From positions 62,001 to 126,000 of the forward strand of contig JAQWOH010000015.1 in NCBI GenBank assembly GCA_029245955.1: DNA of 64,000 nucleotides, given 5' to 3'. This stretch comes from Fuerstiella sp. GTDB lineage: Bacteria; Planctomycetota; Planctomycetia; Planctomycetales; Planctomycetaceae. The position numbers and the translations under genes are program-made. The notes beneath the pieces were generated by a model that saw only the letters and a program-made list of their open reading frames with translations, ran no database searches and had not been told where the DNA came from. Of this stretch, positions 10,319 to 19,411 are shown in pieces (position 1 is the stretch's first letter; each line of letters starts with the position of its first letter).

Positions 10319-11605
10319 ATGTGGTACCAGTTTCTTTCCAATAAACGCATTGGCAGTTCGCGGCCCGCAACGATTGAACGCGATGCGTCGCGGTCGGAGT
10401 TTCACAAAGATTACGATCGCATCATATTCAGCAGCGCGTTTCGCCGGCTGAGTGACAAGACTCAGGTCGTACCGTTTCCCAAGTCGGACTACACGCGACA
10501 GCGACTGACGCACAGTCTGGAAGTGTCCTGCGTTGGCCGTTCACTGGCGACAAATGTGTATGAGATGGTTCGCGGAGAGATCGGCGAATTCGTTTCACAG
10601 GGGGACTTTGAAGCCATTGTGGCGGCCGCCTGTCTGGCCCATGATATCGGCAATCCGCCATTCGGCCACTTTGGCGAAAAGGCCATCCAGGACTGGGGCA
10701 GGGAAGTTCTGCGGGAAGCGAGATTTGATTCGCTGTCTGACGCCGAACGCAGCGATCTGACTTTGTTTGAAGGCAACGCCCAGAGCTTTCGAGTACTGAC
10801 TCGGTTGCAGATGAGTAATCGTCGTGGTGGCATGCGGCTGACAGCCGCTACGCTCGGCGCACTGGTGAAATATCCCCGGGGAAGTCATGTCGAGGGGACC
10901 TCGTGTTACAAAAAACACGGTTGTTTTCATGATGACAGCGAACTGTTTGCCGAAGTGTTTGAAACAGCGGGCCGCTCTGCCGATCAGCTGGGACAATATG
11001 GGCGACATCCGCTGGCGCTGTTATCTGAAGCCGGGGACGACATCTGCTATGCCATCATTGATCTGGAAGATGGCTGCAAAGCGGGTCTGATTGGCGAGCC
11101 GGACGCGATGGAGATTCTGGAAAATCTGAAGTCGGGAGCGACCGGGTCATCTCACATGCCGGGCGCCGATCGTCTGTCGATGGGGCGCGCGATGGTGATC
11201 AACGAGCTGGTCAACCAATGTGCGGAAGTCTTTCAGACTTACATGACCGATATTCTCGATGGCAGCTTTATCGGGTCGTTAATCGACCGGACTCCGGCGG
11301 CGACTGACTACAGTGCTGCGAAGAAAATTTCGCTGCAGCATGTCTTTAACAGTGAACGTGTTCTGGAACTGGAAGCGGCCGGCTATAAGGCTATTCAGGG
11401 ATTGATGAATATTCTTGTAACGGCGGCCCTGACGGATTCAGCCAGCGGGTTCGATCTTCACATCAGAAAGCTGACGAATCTTCGGATTGATGGAGAACAG
11501 TCCATCTATCAAAAACTGCTGGCCTGCACAGACAAAGTCAGTGGTATGACGGATCGTTACTGTGTTGAATTATTTCGAAAACTGTCCGGACATGCACGGA
11601 TCTGA
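10319..11605 (+). CDS. dgt: Deoxyguanosinetriphosphate triphosphohydrolase-like protein (dNTPase)
   Basis: A cytoplasmic HD-domain phosphohydrolase of 428 residues that would split dGTP or other dNTPs to the nucleoside and triphosphate. The N-terminus shows the family block RDASRSEFHKDYDRIIFSSA, then FRRLSDKTQV. The metal-binding HD residues are His65 (RLTHSLEVS), His108-Asp109 (LAHDIGNPPFGHFGE) and a distal Asp in LSEAGDDICYAIIDLEDG. The length matches the short bacterial dGTPase type rather than the 505-residue E. coli Dgt. The stop codon overlaps an ATG of the following reading frame (TGATG), although that next gene more likely starts at 11671. Confidence 0.9.
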   Translation: MWYQFLSNKRIGSSRPATIERDASRSEFHKDYDRIIFSSAFRRLSDKTQVVPFPKSDYTRQRLTHSLEVSCVGRSLATNVYEMVRGEIGEFVSQGDFEAIVAAACLAHDIGNPPFGHFGEKAIQDWGREVLREARFDSLSDAERSDLTLFEGNAQSFRVLTRLQMSNRRGGMRLTAATLGALVKYPRGSHVEGTSCYKKHGCFHDDSELFAEVFETAGRSADQLGQYGRHPLALLSEAGDDICYAIIDLEDGCKAGLIGEPDAMEILENLKSGATGSSHMPGADRLSMGRAMVINELVNQCAEVFQTYMTDILDGSFIGSLIDRTPAATDYSAAKKISLQHVFNSERVLELEAAGYKAIQGLMNILVTAALTDSASGFDLHIRKLTNLRIDGEQSIYQKLLACTDKVSGMTDRYCVELFRKLSGHARI

Positions 11606-11670
11606 TGAGGCTGGTGTCGCATGCCATTCGGCGAGTCTGTTTGACGAAAGTCCTTTACAAAGAGCTTGAA

Positions 11671-13008
11671 ATGGTGTGCTCCACTTTGCATCGCGTGTTT
11701 TCTGCTGCGATTGTTCTGTCTGTCTTTGTCGTCGGCTGCGGGCCACCAGCTCGACCTGTTGAGGAAATCACGACTGTTCCCGAGGAGATTCCGGCAGCAG
11801 CTCCAATGGCAGTTGGCCAGAACGACTGGCCATGGTGGCGGGGAGCTGGTCGCAGTAATGTCGCGGCCTGTAAGACCGCTCCCACAAAATGGAGCGAATC
11901 CGCGAACGTTGTCTGGAAACAATCTGTTCCCGGACGAGGTCACGGATCGCCCACTGTCGCTGCTGACAGGGTCTTCCTGTGTACGGCTGATGAAGCGGCC
12001 GCGAAGCAGTACGTCGTGTGTTTCAGTCGCGAGACGGGTAAACAACTGTGGCAGACGGAAGTTCATTCGGGCGGTCTGCCGGATCGAGGTGGCATGCATC
12101 CGAAGAGTACTCATGCGAACTGCACGGTCGCCTGTGACGGTACGTCCTTGTTTGTCGGGTTTCTGCACAGCGAACACGTGCAGGCAACCAGCCTGACTCT
12201 GGACGGAGACATTCGCTGGCAAACGGAAGTCGGGTATTTTGTGCCGAAGTTCGGATATGCGGCATCACCCTGTCTGTTCGAATCTCTGGTGATTTATTCG
12301 GGTGACAATCGCGGCGGAGGTTTTCTGGCGGCTGTACATCGTGACACCGGAGACCTGGTTTGGCGAAAGGCACGTAACGATGTGGATACGTATTCGTCGG
12401 CCATCGTCGCAGACATTGGTGGCCAATCTCAACTCCTTATCAGCGGCGATGACCGGGTGGCGGCGTACGATCCGTTGACAGGCGAGGATCTCTGGAGCTG
12501 CCCTGGCACCGCTTCGGCGACCTGCGGCACGGTTGTCTGGAAAGATAATCTGGTTTTCGCCAGCGGTGGCTATCCGGCTCGGCAGACCATCTGTATTGAT
12601 GGGAAATCAGGAAACAAGGTCTGGGAGGACGGTGTGAAGTGTTACGAGCAGTCGATGCTGATCGTTGGTGATCACCTGTATGCGGTGACGGACGACGGTA
12701 TTGCGATGTGCTGGGAGGCGGCGACGGGAGCTCGTCAGTGGCGGCAGCGACTGAGCGGTCCGGTCAGCGCTTCACCGGTACTGGTCGGCAATCTGATCTA
12801 TGCCACCAACGAAGCCGGCACGACCTGGGTTTTTGAAGCGAATCCCGAAGCGTACAGACAGGTGGCTCAGAATCGGCTGGGATCGGAAGCGTTTGCGTCC
12901 TTCGCTGTCTGCAACGAACAGCTATTCGCGCGAGTCGCTGCCGGGAACGGCCCGCCACGTCAGGAGTTCCTGTACTGCATCGGAGAAACTACGGCAGCGG
13001 CGAAGTGA
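11671..13008 (+). CDS. PQQ-like beta-propeller lipoprotein
   Basis: A 445-residue exported protein. Starting at the ATG at 11671 gives a lipoprotein signal (MVCSTLHRVFSAAIVLSVFVVGC) with VVGC as a lipobox. The frame is open to 11605 but those extra residues would bury the signal. After a short linker it begins NDWPWWRGAGRSNVAACKTAPTKWSE, the standard opening of planctomycete outer-membrane PQQ-like propellers. Blade motifs follow: YVVCFSRETGKQLWQTEV, THANCTVACDGTSLFVGF, VAAYDPLTGEDLWSCPG, TICIDGKSGNKVWEDG and MCWEAATGARQWRQRL. No catalytic domain is attached. It resembles the gene at 8934 in type but is not a close duplicate. The function is unknown; membrane-attached binding or scaffold roles are plausible. 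Confidence 0.83.
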   Translation: MVCSTLHRVFSAAIVLSVFVVGCGPPARPVEEITTVPEEIPAAAPMAVGQNDWPWWRGAGRSNVAACKTAPTKWSESANVVWKQSVPGRGHGSPTVAADRVFLCTADEAAAKQYVVCFSRETGKQLWQTEVHSGGLPDRGGMHPKSTHANCTVACDGTSLFVGFLHSEHVQATSLTLDGDIRWQTEVGYFVPKFGYAASPCLFESLVIYSGDNRGGGFLAAVHRDTGDLVWRKARNDVDTYSSAIVADIGGQSQLLISGDDRVAAYDPLTGEDLWSCPGTASATCGTVVWKDNLVFASGGYPARQTICIDGKSGNKVWEDGVKCYEQSMLIVGDHLYAVTDDGIAMCWEAATGARQWRQRLSGPVSASPVLVGNLIYATNEAGTTWVFEANPEAYRQVAQNRLGSEAFASFAVCNEQLFARVAAGNGPPRQEFLYCIGETTAAAK

Positions 13009-13148
13009 CGAACTTTTCTTGAACGCTGTTACGTCGATGAGCTGATGCAGGATCTGGTCGTTATCGTAAGCAGGGGCGTGATGTTCACGTAAATCTTCAG
13101 CAGACGGCAAAAGCTCCGCCGTACTCCTTCCCATTCGTATTTCGGAGA

Positions 13149-14414
13149 ATGAAGCTCATGTCCGCAGTACTTCACGATCACATTACCAATATTCGCGGCC
13201 AGTTCCCGGCGCTCGCTCGCAGAGCGGGTGAACGGACCGCTGCTTTTTTCGACGGTCCGGCCGGGACTCAGGTGCCGCAATGTGTGATCGATGCTGTCAG
13301 CGAGTACTTCGTTCAGCACAACGCCAATCATGGAGGCCTGTTTGCGACCAGCCGAGAAAGTGATGCCGTGCTGGCCAGAGCTCATCAGGCCGTGGCGGAT
13401 CTGCTGGGCAGCGATGATCCGGGCACCGTCTCATTCGGTCCGAACATGACAACGCTGACGCTGTCGCTGTCTCGTGCTCTAGCCCGCACGTGGAGTTCCG
13501 GAGACGAGGTTATCGTCAGTCGTCTTGACCATGACGCCAACTTCACACCGTGGGTCCTTGCTGCTGCTGACGCCGGCGCAACCGTGCGGTACATAGATGT
13601 TGATCCCGTTGACTGCACCATGGACCTTGACGATTTCAAGGCGAAACTGAACGATCGGACCCGGCTGGTGGCGGTCGGGTGTGCGTCTAATGCTGTTGGC
13701 TCCGTTAATCCGGTGAAGGAAATCTGCCGACTGTCGCGTAGTGCCGGCGCACTGACGTTTCTTGACGCCGTGCATTTTGCTCCGCACAGCCTGATTGACG
13801 TCCATGATTTGGGTTGTGATTTTCTGGCGTGTTCTGCGTACAAGTTCTTCGGTCCGCATGTGGGAATCCTGTGGGGGCGGCGGCCACTGCTGGAAGAATT
13901 GTCGGCGTACAAGCTGCGTCCGGCAGCAGACACGCTGCCGGACAAATGGATGACGGGCACTCAGAATCACGAATGTATCGCCGGCACACTGGCTGCCGTC
14001 GAATATCTGGCCGATCTGGGCCGCACGGTGGCCGATGATGAAACGCTGTCGCGTCGTAGCTCGCTGGTATACGCCTATCAGGCGATCATGGAATACGAAC
14101 AGCAACTGATCTGGCATTTGATCGAGGGTCTACGTTCACTGGAATCGTATCGCTTGTGGGGCATCGATGATTCACTCCGACACGCCGAACGGCTGCCTAC
14201 GATTTCGATCACTCACTCACAACGTAAGCCGGTCGACATCGCTGAGGAACTGGGGCGTCAGGGACTCTTTGTCTGGCACGGAAATTATTATGCTCAGCCA
14301 CTGACCGAACGGCTTGGACTGGAACCGGACGGTATGATTCGCGTCGGAGTGGTTCATTACAACACGCTTGAAGAGGTGGATCGACTACTTACGGCGCTAC
14401 GGAATCCTGCGTGA
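13149..14414 (+). CDS. Cysteine desulfurase-like class V aminotransferase
   Basis: A 421-residue PLP enzyme of the cysteine desulfurase-like family (type represented by the VC1184-like group). Visible motifs are FFDGPAGTQVP at the N-terminus, FATSRESD, the phosphate-binding region SFGPNMTTLTLSLSRAL, the PLP-stacking and Asp region SRLDHDANFTPW / FLDAVHFAPH, and the Schiff-base lysine Lys232 in SAYKFFGPHVGILWGR. The C-terminal substrate domain ends LFVWHGNYYAQPLTERLGLEPDGMIRVGVVHYNT. These enzymes may desulfurate cysteine or act on other amino-acid substrates; members of this group usually lie outside isc/suf operons, as here. The gene stands alone and converges with the SGNH-TPR gene. Confidence 0.85.
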   Translation: MKLMSAVLHDHITNIRGQFPALARRAGERTAAFFDGPAGTQVPQCVIDAVSEYFVQHNANHGGLFATSRESDAVLARAHQAVADLLGSDDPGTVSFGPNMTTLTLSLSRALARTWSSGDEVIVSRLDHDANFTPWVLAAADAGATVRYIDVDPVDCTMDLDDFKAKLNDRTRLVAVGCASNAVGSVNPVKEICRLSRSAGALTFLDAVHFAPHSLIDVHDLGCDFLACSAYKFFGPHVGILWGRRPLLEELSAYKLRPAADTLPDKWMTGTQNHECIAGTLAAVEYLADLGRTVADDETLSRRSSLVYAYQAIMEYEQQLIWHLIEGLRSLESYRLWGIDDSLRHAERLPTISITHSQRKPVDIAEELGRQGLFVWHGNYYAQPLTERLGLEPDGMIRVGVVHYNTLEEVDRLLTALRNPA

Positions 14415-14483
14415 CCGTCTTTCCCCCTCTGTGGTAGTCGTCGAGCTTGAAATGGTCAGTCTGCGGGACATAACATGTTGGCT

Positions 14484-16481
14484 CTACATCCCACGTGACA
14501 TGGCTCGTCTGATGTTAGGGTCGTCAGGCCGAAGTGCCCGTGCTCGTTGAAGGTGCCGTCTGGCATCTGCATGTCGCCCCTCTTGGTGGTATATCTCAGA
14601 CAAAGCAGCGTGGGCCTCGAAGAGATTGGGATCCGTGATCAATGCTTGGTTGATGCATTCGACTGCTTTCCGGACGTTGCCCATTCTGAGATATGAGGCA
14701 CCCAGGTTCTGGTGTGCTTTGGCGTACTGTGGATTTACACGAACTGACTGCTCAAAAGTTTCTGCGGCCTTTTGAAAATCACCGTCTGCAAGAAAACAAT
14801 TGCCCAGATTATAGTGGGCCTGCCAGTGTAACCTGTCGCATTCAGTCGCCTGTTGATAATGATCTTTTGCCCGGGTGTTGTCGTGTTGCCTGTGGAAAGC
14901 CAGGCCCGCCAGGTAATGAGTTTCAGCGTCGTCCGGAAGGTTTTTGAGAGCCTCCAGAGCCAGCCGGTCTGCTTCTTCGAACTTTCCGGCCCAACCCAGA
15001 ACCTGAGAGAGTTTCCTCAGTGCCAGCGCATGGTCGCGCAGATTGAGACCACCTTCAACACGATCTGCGATTTCCTGTCGTGCAGCCTGGTTCCATGCCA
15101 CACCGGGATTAAGAACCTGCCTGTCAATCAGTTCGTCTACCAGCAGCCGGCCCAGTAATTTGTTGCCTTCAATTGTCGGGTGGACGTGATCGAGGAACTG
15201 TTCGGCCCCTGGCACTCCACCTTCGTTGTGCGATTCCAAAACCGCTGAGAACGGAATCAGTCTGCAGCCGCGTTCGCTGGCGACATTTATTAGAGTCTGC
15301 TGAATCGACGAAAGGGCTCGCAGCGGACAGACGTCTTCGTCGCGTGCCCGTACAAACGCTGCCATGGCCTGGTCCCGCTGTTCCGTCGCCCACAGGACAC
15401 GTCCACGTTCGTAATGCAGGTGTGCGAATCTGTCGTCAATTTCAATGGCCCGATCGAGCAGTGCCAGCGCAGCTTGTGTTTCGCCAGACGTCATCGCGGT
15501 CAGCGACTGGGTGACAAGTTCATGAATGCGCCGGAACTCGTCTTCAGATAAGTCTGATCGATGCTGACTCTTGAATGGTGAGCAGTCTTTCAGATTTGAC
15601 GCAGGGTCGACAAAGATCACGTCCGCTCCGGCTGATGCGGCGATGTCAACGATCCGATGCAGTGATTCTTCGAAGTGCACCACGACCTGTGTCTGAAAAA
15701 CTTCGTTTCGTTCATACGACTGCGGGCCAACAGTCCGGTCAAGAATGGCTTCAATGTCGGACGACATCGTTGTCGCATTCTCGCGATGCAGAGTTTGACT
15801 GGTTGCGATGGTGTCGCAGAGTCGACGTGCTGTTGAGTAGACTCGAGTGCGGCTCAGCAATGAGCCGATATTGCGAATCAATTCCGGGGTGGCGTGGATG
15901 TTCCGGTACGTGCGATGTTCCAGAAATTCATTATGTCCGGTGTAGCAAATGAAGAGGTCAGGTTCATAGTCGACAAGCTCTTCCATCAGTCGTGCAACGC
16001 GGTAACTGGCGTAACTGACTCCCCCCGCATTGATGACTTCGTACCTTCCTTTCGGGTCCGCTGCAGCAGAAAACTCCCGCAACCACCCAGCAAATGACGT
16101 TGTGTCGTCGTACGGACGGCCAAATGTTGTTGAACCGCCCAGGCAGAAGATGCGTGTCGTGCCGGTCTCTTTAGGCTGTGAGAATGACTGTTTGTTGAAG
16201 AGATTAAGCTTGTTCCGCGAAGTTGTAAACCGGACCGTTCCGTCAGACTGTTGTTGTTCTTCGAACAGCGGACTCCATGCGGCAAAGCCGACGTACGAAT
16301 CCTGTTCGTAAAAAATCGGCTGGACTCCCGCGAACAGCAACACCGCTTCCGCAACAACAAGTGACGCGATCGTGGCTGTCAGTGAGAACAGAAGCTTCTT
16401 CCACAGCAGCAGCGGGCGCCCGCGTCGCTGAATTTCTTCACGAATGGCCATAGGGATTGTCGGCGTCCGAAGTGGGAGCAT
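14484..16481 (-). CDS. SGNH/GDSL-hydrolase-like membrane protein with C-terminal TPR repeats
   Basis: A 665-residue protein. One hydrophobic helix lies near residues 25-50 (LLLWKKLLFSLTATIASLVVAEAVLLF). The SGNH-like catalytic blocks are FCLGGSTTFGRPYDD (nucleophile Ser), INAGGVSYASYR, FICYTGHNEFLE (Asn block) and LDHVHPTIEGNKLLG (Asp/His block). The central part has one TPR-like segment (ALALLDRAIEIDDRFAHLHYERG) and the C-terminal third has at least four: HYLAGLAFHRQHDNTRAKDHY, AHYNLGNCFLADGDFQKAAETF, AHQNLGASYLRMGNVRKAVECI, AHAALSEIYHQEGRHADARRHL. Such proteins are common in planctomycetes and may act on acylated glycans at the membrane, with the TPRs as a protein-interaction platform; this is inference. 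Confidence 0.82.
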   Translation of the reverse strand: MLPLRTPTIPMAIREEIQRRGRPLLLWKKLLFSLTATIASLVVAEAVLLFAGVQPIFYEQDSYVGFAAWSPLFEEQQQSDGTVRFTTSRNKLNLFNKQSFSQPKETGTTRIFCLGGSTTFGRPYDDTTSFAGWLREFSAAADPKGRYEVINAGGVSYASYRVARLMEELVDYEPDLFICYTGHNEFLEHRTYRNIHATPELIRNIGSLLSRTRVYSTARRLCDTIATSQTLHRENATTMSSDIEAILDRTVGPQSYERNEVFQTQVVVHFEESLHRIVDIAASAGADVIFVDPASNLKDCSPFKSQHRSDLSEDEFRRIHELVTQSLTAMTSGETQAALALLDRAIEIDDRFAHLHYERGRVLWATEQRDQAMAAFVRARDEDVCPLRALSSIQQTLINVASERGCRLIPFSAVLESHNEGGVPGAEQFLDHVHPTIEGNKLLGRLLVDELIDRQVLNPGVAWNQAARQEIADRVEGGLNLRDHALALRKLSQVLGWAGKFEEADRLALEALKNLPDDAETHYLAGLAFHRQHDNTRAKDHYQQATECDRLHWQAHYNLGNCFLADGDFQKAAETFEQSVRVNPQYAKAHQNLGASYLRMGNVRKAVECINQALITDPNLFEAHAALSEIYHQEGRHADARRHLQRARALRPDDPNIRRAMSRGM

Positions 16482-16500
16482 TTAGCCCGCTGCCGTTGAG

Positions 16501-16528
16501 CAGGTGCTTCGACTTTATCCCGCACCTG
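16501..16528. repeat. 7-bp perfect inverted repeat between two minus-strand genes
   Basis: CAGGTGC and GCACCTG separated by 14 bases, lying between the 3' end of the secreted mutarotase-like gene and the start of the SGNH-TPR gene. It has no T-run on either side, so it is weak as a terminator. It could be a regulatory site for the SGNH-TPR gene or chance. Confidence 0.3.
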
Positions 16529-16620
16529 ATTCGGATTCAAGATTGAACAGAATTCGTGCCTGAATCTCTGTTGCACAACCGCGCGGCTGCACGAAACCGC
16601 TGTGACAGGCGCCTCTGCGG

Positions 16621-17631
16621 TCAGCGAAATGAATTTGTTGTCTGTTTCACCTGAGCGTGGTCAACGGCGCTGCCGTTCACCGGAAACGAAAACGGTGCCA
16701 GCCACCATTCTTCGGTAAAGCTGGCCGATTCGCCCGGCGCTAGTCTTTCACGCGGTCCGATGGGTTCCAGTTCTACCATTTCCCGGTCCGGATACCAGAC
16801 AGAAATTGTCAGGCCTGCCGCTTCGTTGTACACCCGGTCCGGGTATGTTCTGAAGCGTTTCAGAAACAACAGGTTGTTTGGCGCCAGATAGATTATCTCG
16901 CCGGCGTAGCTGTCGAACCCCAGTTTTGGTTTGCGTGGTGTGGGGTGGATTTCCAGCGAATTGTTCTTCAGTCGAATGTTGGGATCTTCCGGTTTGGCAT
17001 TGATGACCCCGCTTTCCTCGTACATTACATATTTTTCGGGAAACCGGCTGTGTGGTGGATGACCGGGGGCAGTCAGTGGAATCACACAGATTCCTTTGCC
17101 GACTGCAAACGTTCGGCTCCAGTGACACCACTCCCGGGGCTGCTGCGACACGTTGACGATGGTCTGACGACATTCCAGCAGGCTTGATTTCCTGTGCAGG
17201 TTAAAGTCACGGATCAGCTGCACGCCGGTGGCCGGGTCCTGCTGACTTGTCAGCCTTGCAGAGCGTTCCCCCGTGATTTCAGCGTGCCATTCTCCGCTCC
17301 ACAGAACTTCCCGACGGGGAATGATGAATTCGGGCCCGATGTCGAACCGGCCTGCAGATGAATGGCGTTTGTCACCCGGCTTCCATTGTTTTTCCGCGTC
17401 CGACAGATGCAGCACGTTGCTGCCACGATATGAATACTCAAGTATTCGCCCGCCCACTTCCGGACACAGTACGACTCGTATGTTGTCATTCTTCAGCTCA
17501 ATCGCATTTGCGTAGCCGTGGTACGAAATCGTCTCAGCGGCGTTCACCAGTCCGCTGCAGCAGAGAATCCAAACGGCGCAATACTGTCTCACGGAATACC
17601 TGCGGTGGAATCCGGCATACGTTGTCCACAT
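16621..17631 (-). CDS. Secreted galactose-mutarotase-like (DUF4380-type) protein
   Basis: A 336-residue protein with a signal peptide (about residues 12-32, YSVRQYCAVWILCCSGLVNA) followed by a single beta-rich domain. The opening block IRVVLCPEVGGRILEYSYRGSNVL resembles the first strands of the aldose-epimerase/DUF4380 sandwich fold. SAGRFDIGPEFIIPRREVLWSGEW, ATGVQLIRDFNLHRKSSLLECRQTIVN and ESASFTEEWWLAPF are consistent with that fold. The catalytic His/Glu set of true mutarotases cannot be identified with certainty. It probably binds or processes sugars outside the cytoplasm. It lies upstream of the SGNH-TPR gene on the same strand with a 139-base gap. The family call is moderate. Confidence 0.65.
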   Translation of the reverse strand: MWTTYAGFHRRYSVRQYCAVWILCCSGLVNAAETISYHGYANAIELKNDNIRVVLCPEVGGRILEYSYRGSNVLHLSDAEKQWKPGDKRHSSAGRFDIGPEFIIPRREVLWSGEWHAEITGERSARLTSQQDPATGVQLIRDFNLHRKSSLLECRQTIVNVSQQPREWCHWSRTFAVGKGICVIPLTAPGHPPHSRFPEKYVMYEESGVINAKPEDPNIRLKNNSLEIHPTPRKPKLGFDSYAGEIIYLAPNNLLFLKRFRTYPDRVYNEAAGLTISVWYPDREMVELEPIGPRERLAPGESASFTEEWWLAPFSFPVNGSAVDHAQVKQTTNSFR

Positions 17632-17918
17632 GATTTAATCGGTCTGAACAGAGGGTATGAAACGGTTGTGTCAGAGGACTGCAACTGAGGAAGCCTGCCG
17701 GGGTGCGAAACATCGGTGCGTTTCGGCGTTACCGAATGATTCAGCGTAGCAGGGAGTACTTCAGAACGGCACTGAACGAACCATCCTTTTGTGGACAAGG
17801 CCCGATAATCGAGCGGACGCCTGGAAGCGACTGACGTGTCTGTCCGGACGTGCGACCGGACTTTCACACAGTGGCAATGACAGAAGGGTCTGTCTCAGGT
17901 TTTACGACGACACTCGGG

Positions 17919-19148
17919 TCAGCAATCGGTTACGGGCGCGGGCCGCCACTGATCTGTAATACCAAGCAGGTCCAGCATCCTTGTCCGCAGGGTAACCATC
18001 AGCGGGTCACTGCCTCGACTCCGTCGGGCACCAGGGTCAATTTCAATGGCTTCACCAATGTGGATGTCAACGTGCAGATCATTGTAAAGCGTTACCTTGT
18101 CGGTGATTTCTTCTTCCAGACGTTCAACCGTTTCGAACAGTCGATGGTTGAGACGATCCGGGTCAGTGCTGGGATCGAGGTAGCCTTTCGGGTGCAATGA
18201 CATTGACTGTGCATAGTACAGGTCTGTCAGCTGTCGCCAGCGGCGCTGCTTTTCAGGTGTGTCCACTTTATTGGTCACCATGTCGGCAAGAATAGCGGTC
18301 CGCAGGTCTTTGACTCGCGCGATAATGTCGCCCGTGCGAGTCTTCCCCAGCCACTCGGCTTCGTAGGTCTGCAGGATCAGGTTTGCCAGATCCGCGATCC
18401 GCTGTTCCACATCTCCGGCCTTTGCGTGTCCCAGCCACTGTACCTCACGAGTGCTTTGCAGCGCCCGACGAATGCGTTCGATGCGGTCAATGAGTGGCAG
18501 CTGCTGCTGCGTCTGCCAGAAGAGCCGTCGCTCCAGTCGCGCGACGACCGGGCTCAGACATGTCTGCGGATCGGCGCGATGTTCGTATCGAAAAGCGACA
18601 GGGTGAATGACGACTTTTGACTCGGGATGAGCTTTGGAACGTTTCTTCGCCGCAGCTCGGGCGACAAAGGACGTGCCTTCCATCAGTGACATCAGACGAT
18701 CGTTTGCTGCTGAAATGCCACCTTCCGGGAAGATAATCAGCGGACGTTCCGCCGTTGCAACAATACCGATGGCCGTGTCCAGCGCCTTACGGTCCAGGCC
18801 CTCGCGGTACACGCTGAACCCGCCAACGCGGTGGCACACAAAAGCTTCCAGCCAGTTCTGCTTGAACACATGCCAACTGGCCATCGCGAAGGCGTGACAC
18901 TTTGCCTCCGTTGTGATGGCGCCACTTATCAGAGGATCGGACAGTCGCGCGTGGTTGGGACACAGGATAATCCCGCGTCCGGCGTCCAGTGACTCACGCA
19001 GATGGGCCAGTCCGTGACATTTCCAGCCGGTAATACCAAAGCGATTACGCAACAGTCGAGGCAGATAGCGACCAACGGCCCACGACCAGAACCGACCCCG
19101 GTAGGGTGGCACAAATTCGTAGGGTTCGTCAAAAACAACCTTTTGCAT
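17919..19148 (-). CDS. 1-acyl-sn-glycerol-3-phosphate acyltransferase-like protein (PlsC domain)
   Basis: A 409-residue protein with a PlsC acyltransferase domain in the N-terminal half. The HX4D catalytic motif is visible in IILCPNHARLSDPLISG, followed by the substrate-binding blocks GFSVYREGLDRKAL and PLIIFPEGGISAANDRL. The C-terminal half is helical and charged and is not matched to a known domain. The start at 19148 has a well-placed GGAAG (19156-19160 on the complement) and is preferred over the upstream ATG at 19256. It would acylate a lysophospholipid or a related acceptor at the inner membrane. The C-terminal extension means its acceptor may not be ordinary lysophosphatidate. Confidence 0.82.
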   Translation of the reverse strand: MQKVVFDEPYEFVPPYRGRFWSWAVGRYLPRLLRNRFGITGWKCHGLAHLRESLDAGRGIILCPNHARLSDPLISGAITTEAKCHAFAMASWHVFKQNWLEAFVCHRVGGFSVYREGLDRKALDTAIGIVATAERPLIIFPEGGISAANDRLMSLMEGTSFVARAAAKKRSKAHPESKVVIHPVAFRYEHRADPQTCLSPVVARLERRLFWQTQQQLPLIDRIERIRRALQSTREVQWLGHAKAGDVEQRIADLANLILQTYEAEWLGKTRTGDIIARVKDLRTAILADMVTNKVDTPEKQRRWRQLTDLYYAQSMSLHPKGYLDPSTDPDRLNHRLFETVERLEEEITDKVTLYNDLHVDIHIGEAIEIDPGARRSRGSDPLMVTLRTRMLDLLGITDQWRPAPVTDC

Positions 19149-19411
19149 TCCGTTGCTTCCAAAGGCAGATCGACGGCTCGAAGCGGAAATATGAAATTGA
19201 TAAACAGAACAAAGAGCGAAACGATGCGTTGTCTCACATCGTATAACCAAAAACATTACCGCGCGAACCGGATTGACGTGTCAGACGGGTTCAGCGGCGA
19301 TATCTAGTATTCGCGACGGAGTCTACGCAATTCCACACAATTTACGAGACCCCCCGTCCCCTATTCTGCACGTTATCAGAGGACCTGACATCGCCTGCAA
19401 TTTCCGGTTCC

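Noticed and set aside
16501..16528. 7-bp inverted repeat as an intrinsic terminator
   Set aside because: No T-run follows the stem on either strand and the loop is long.
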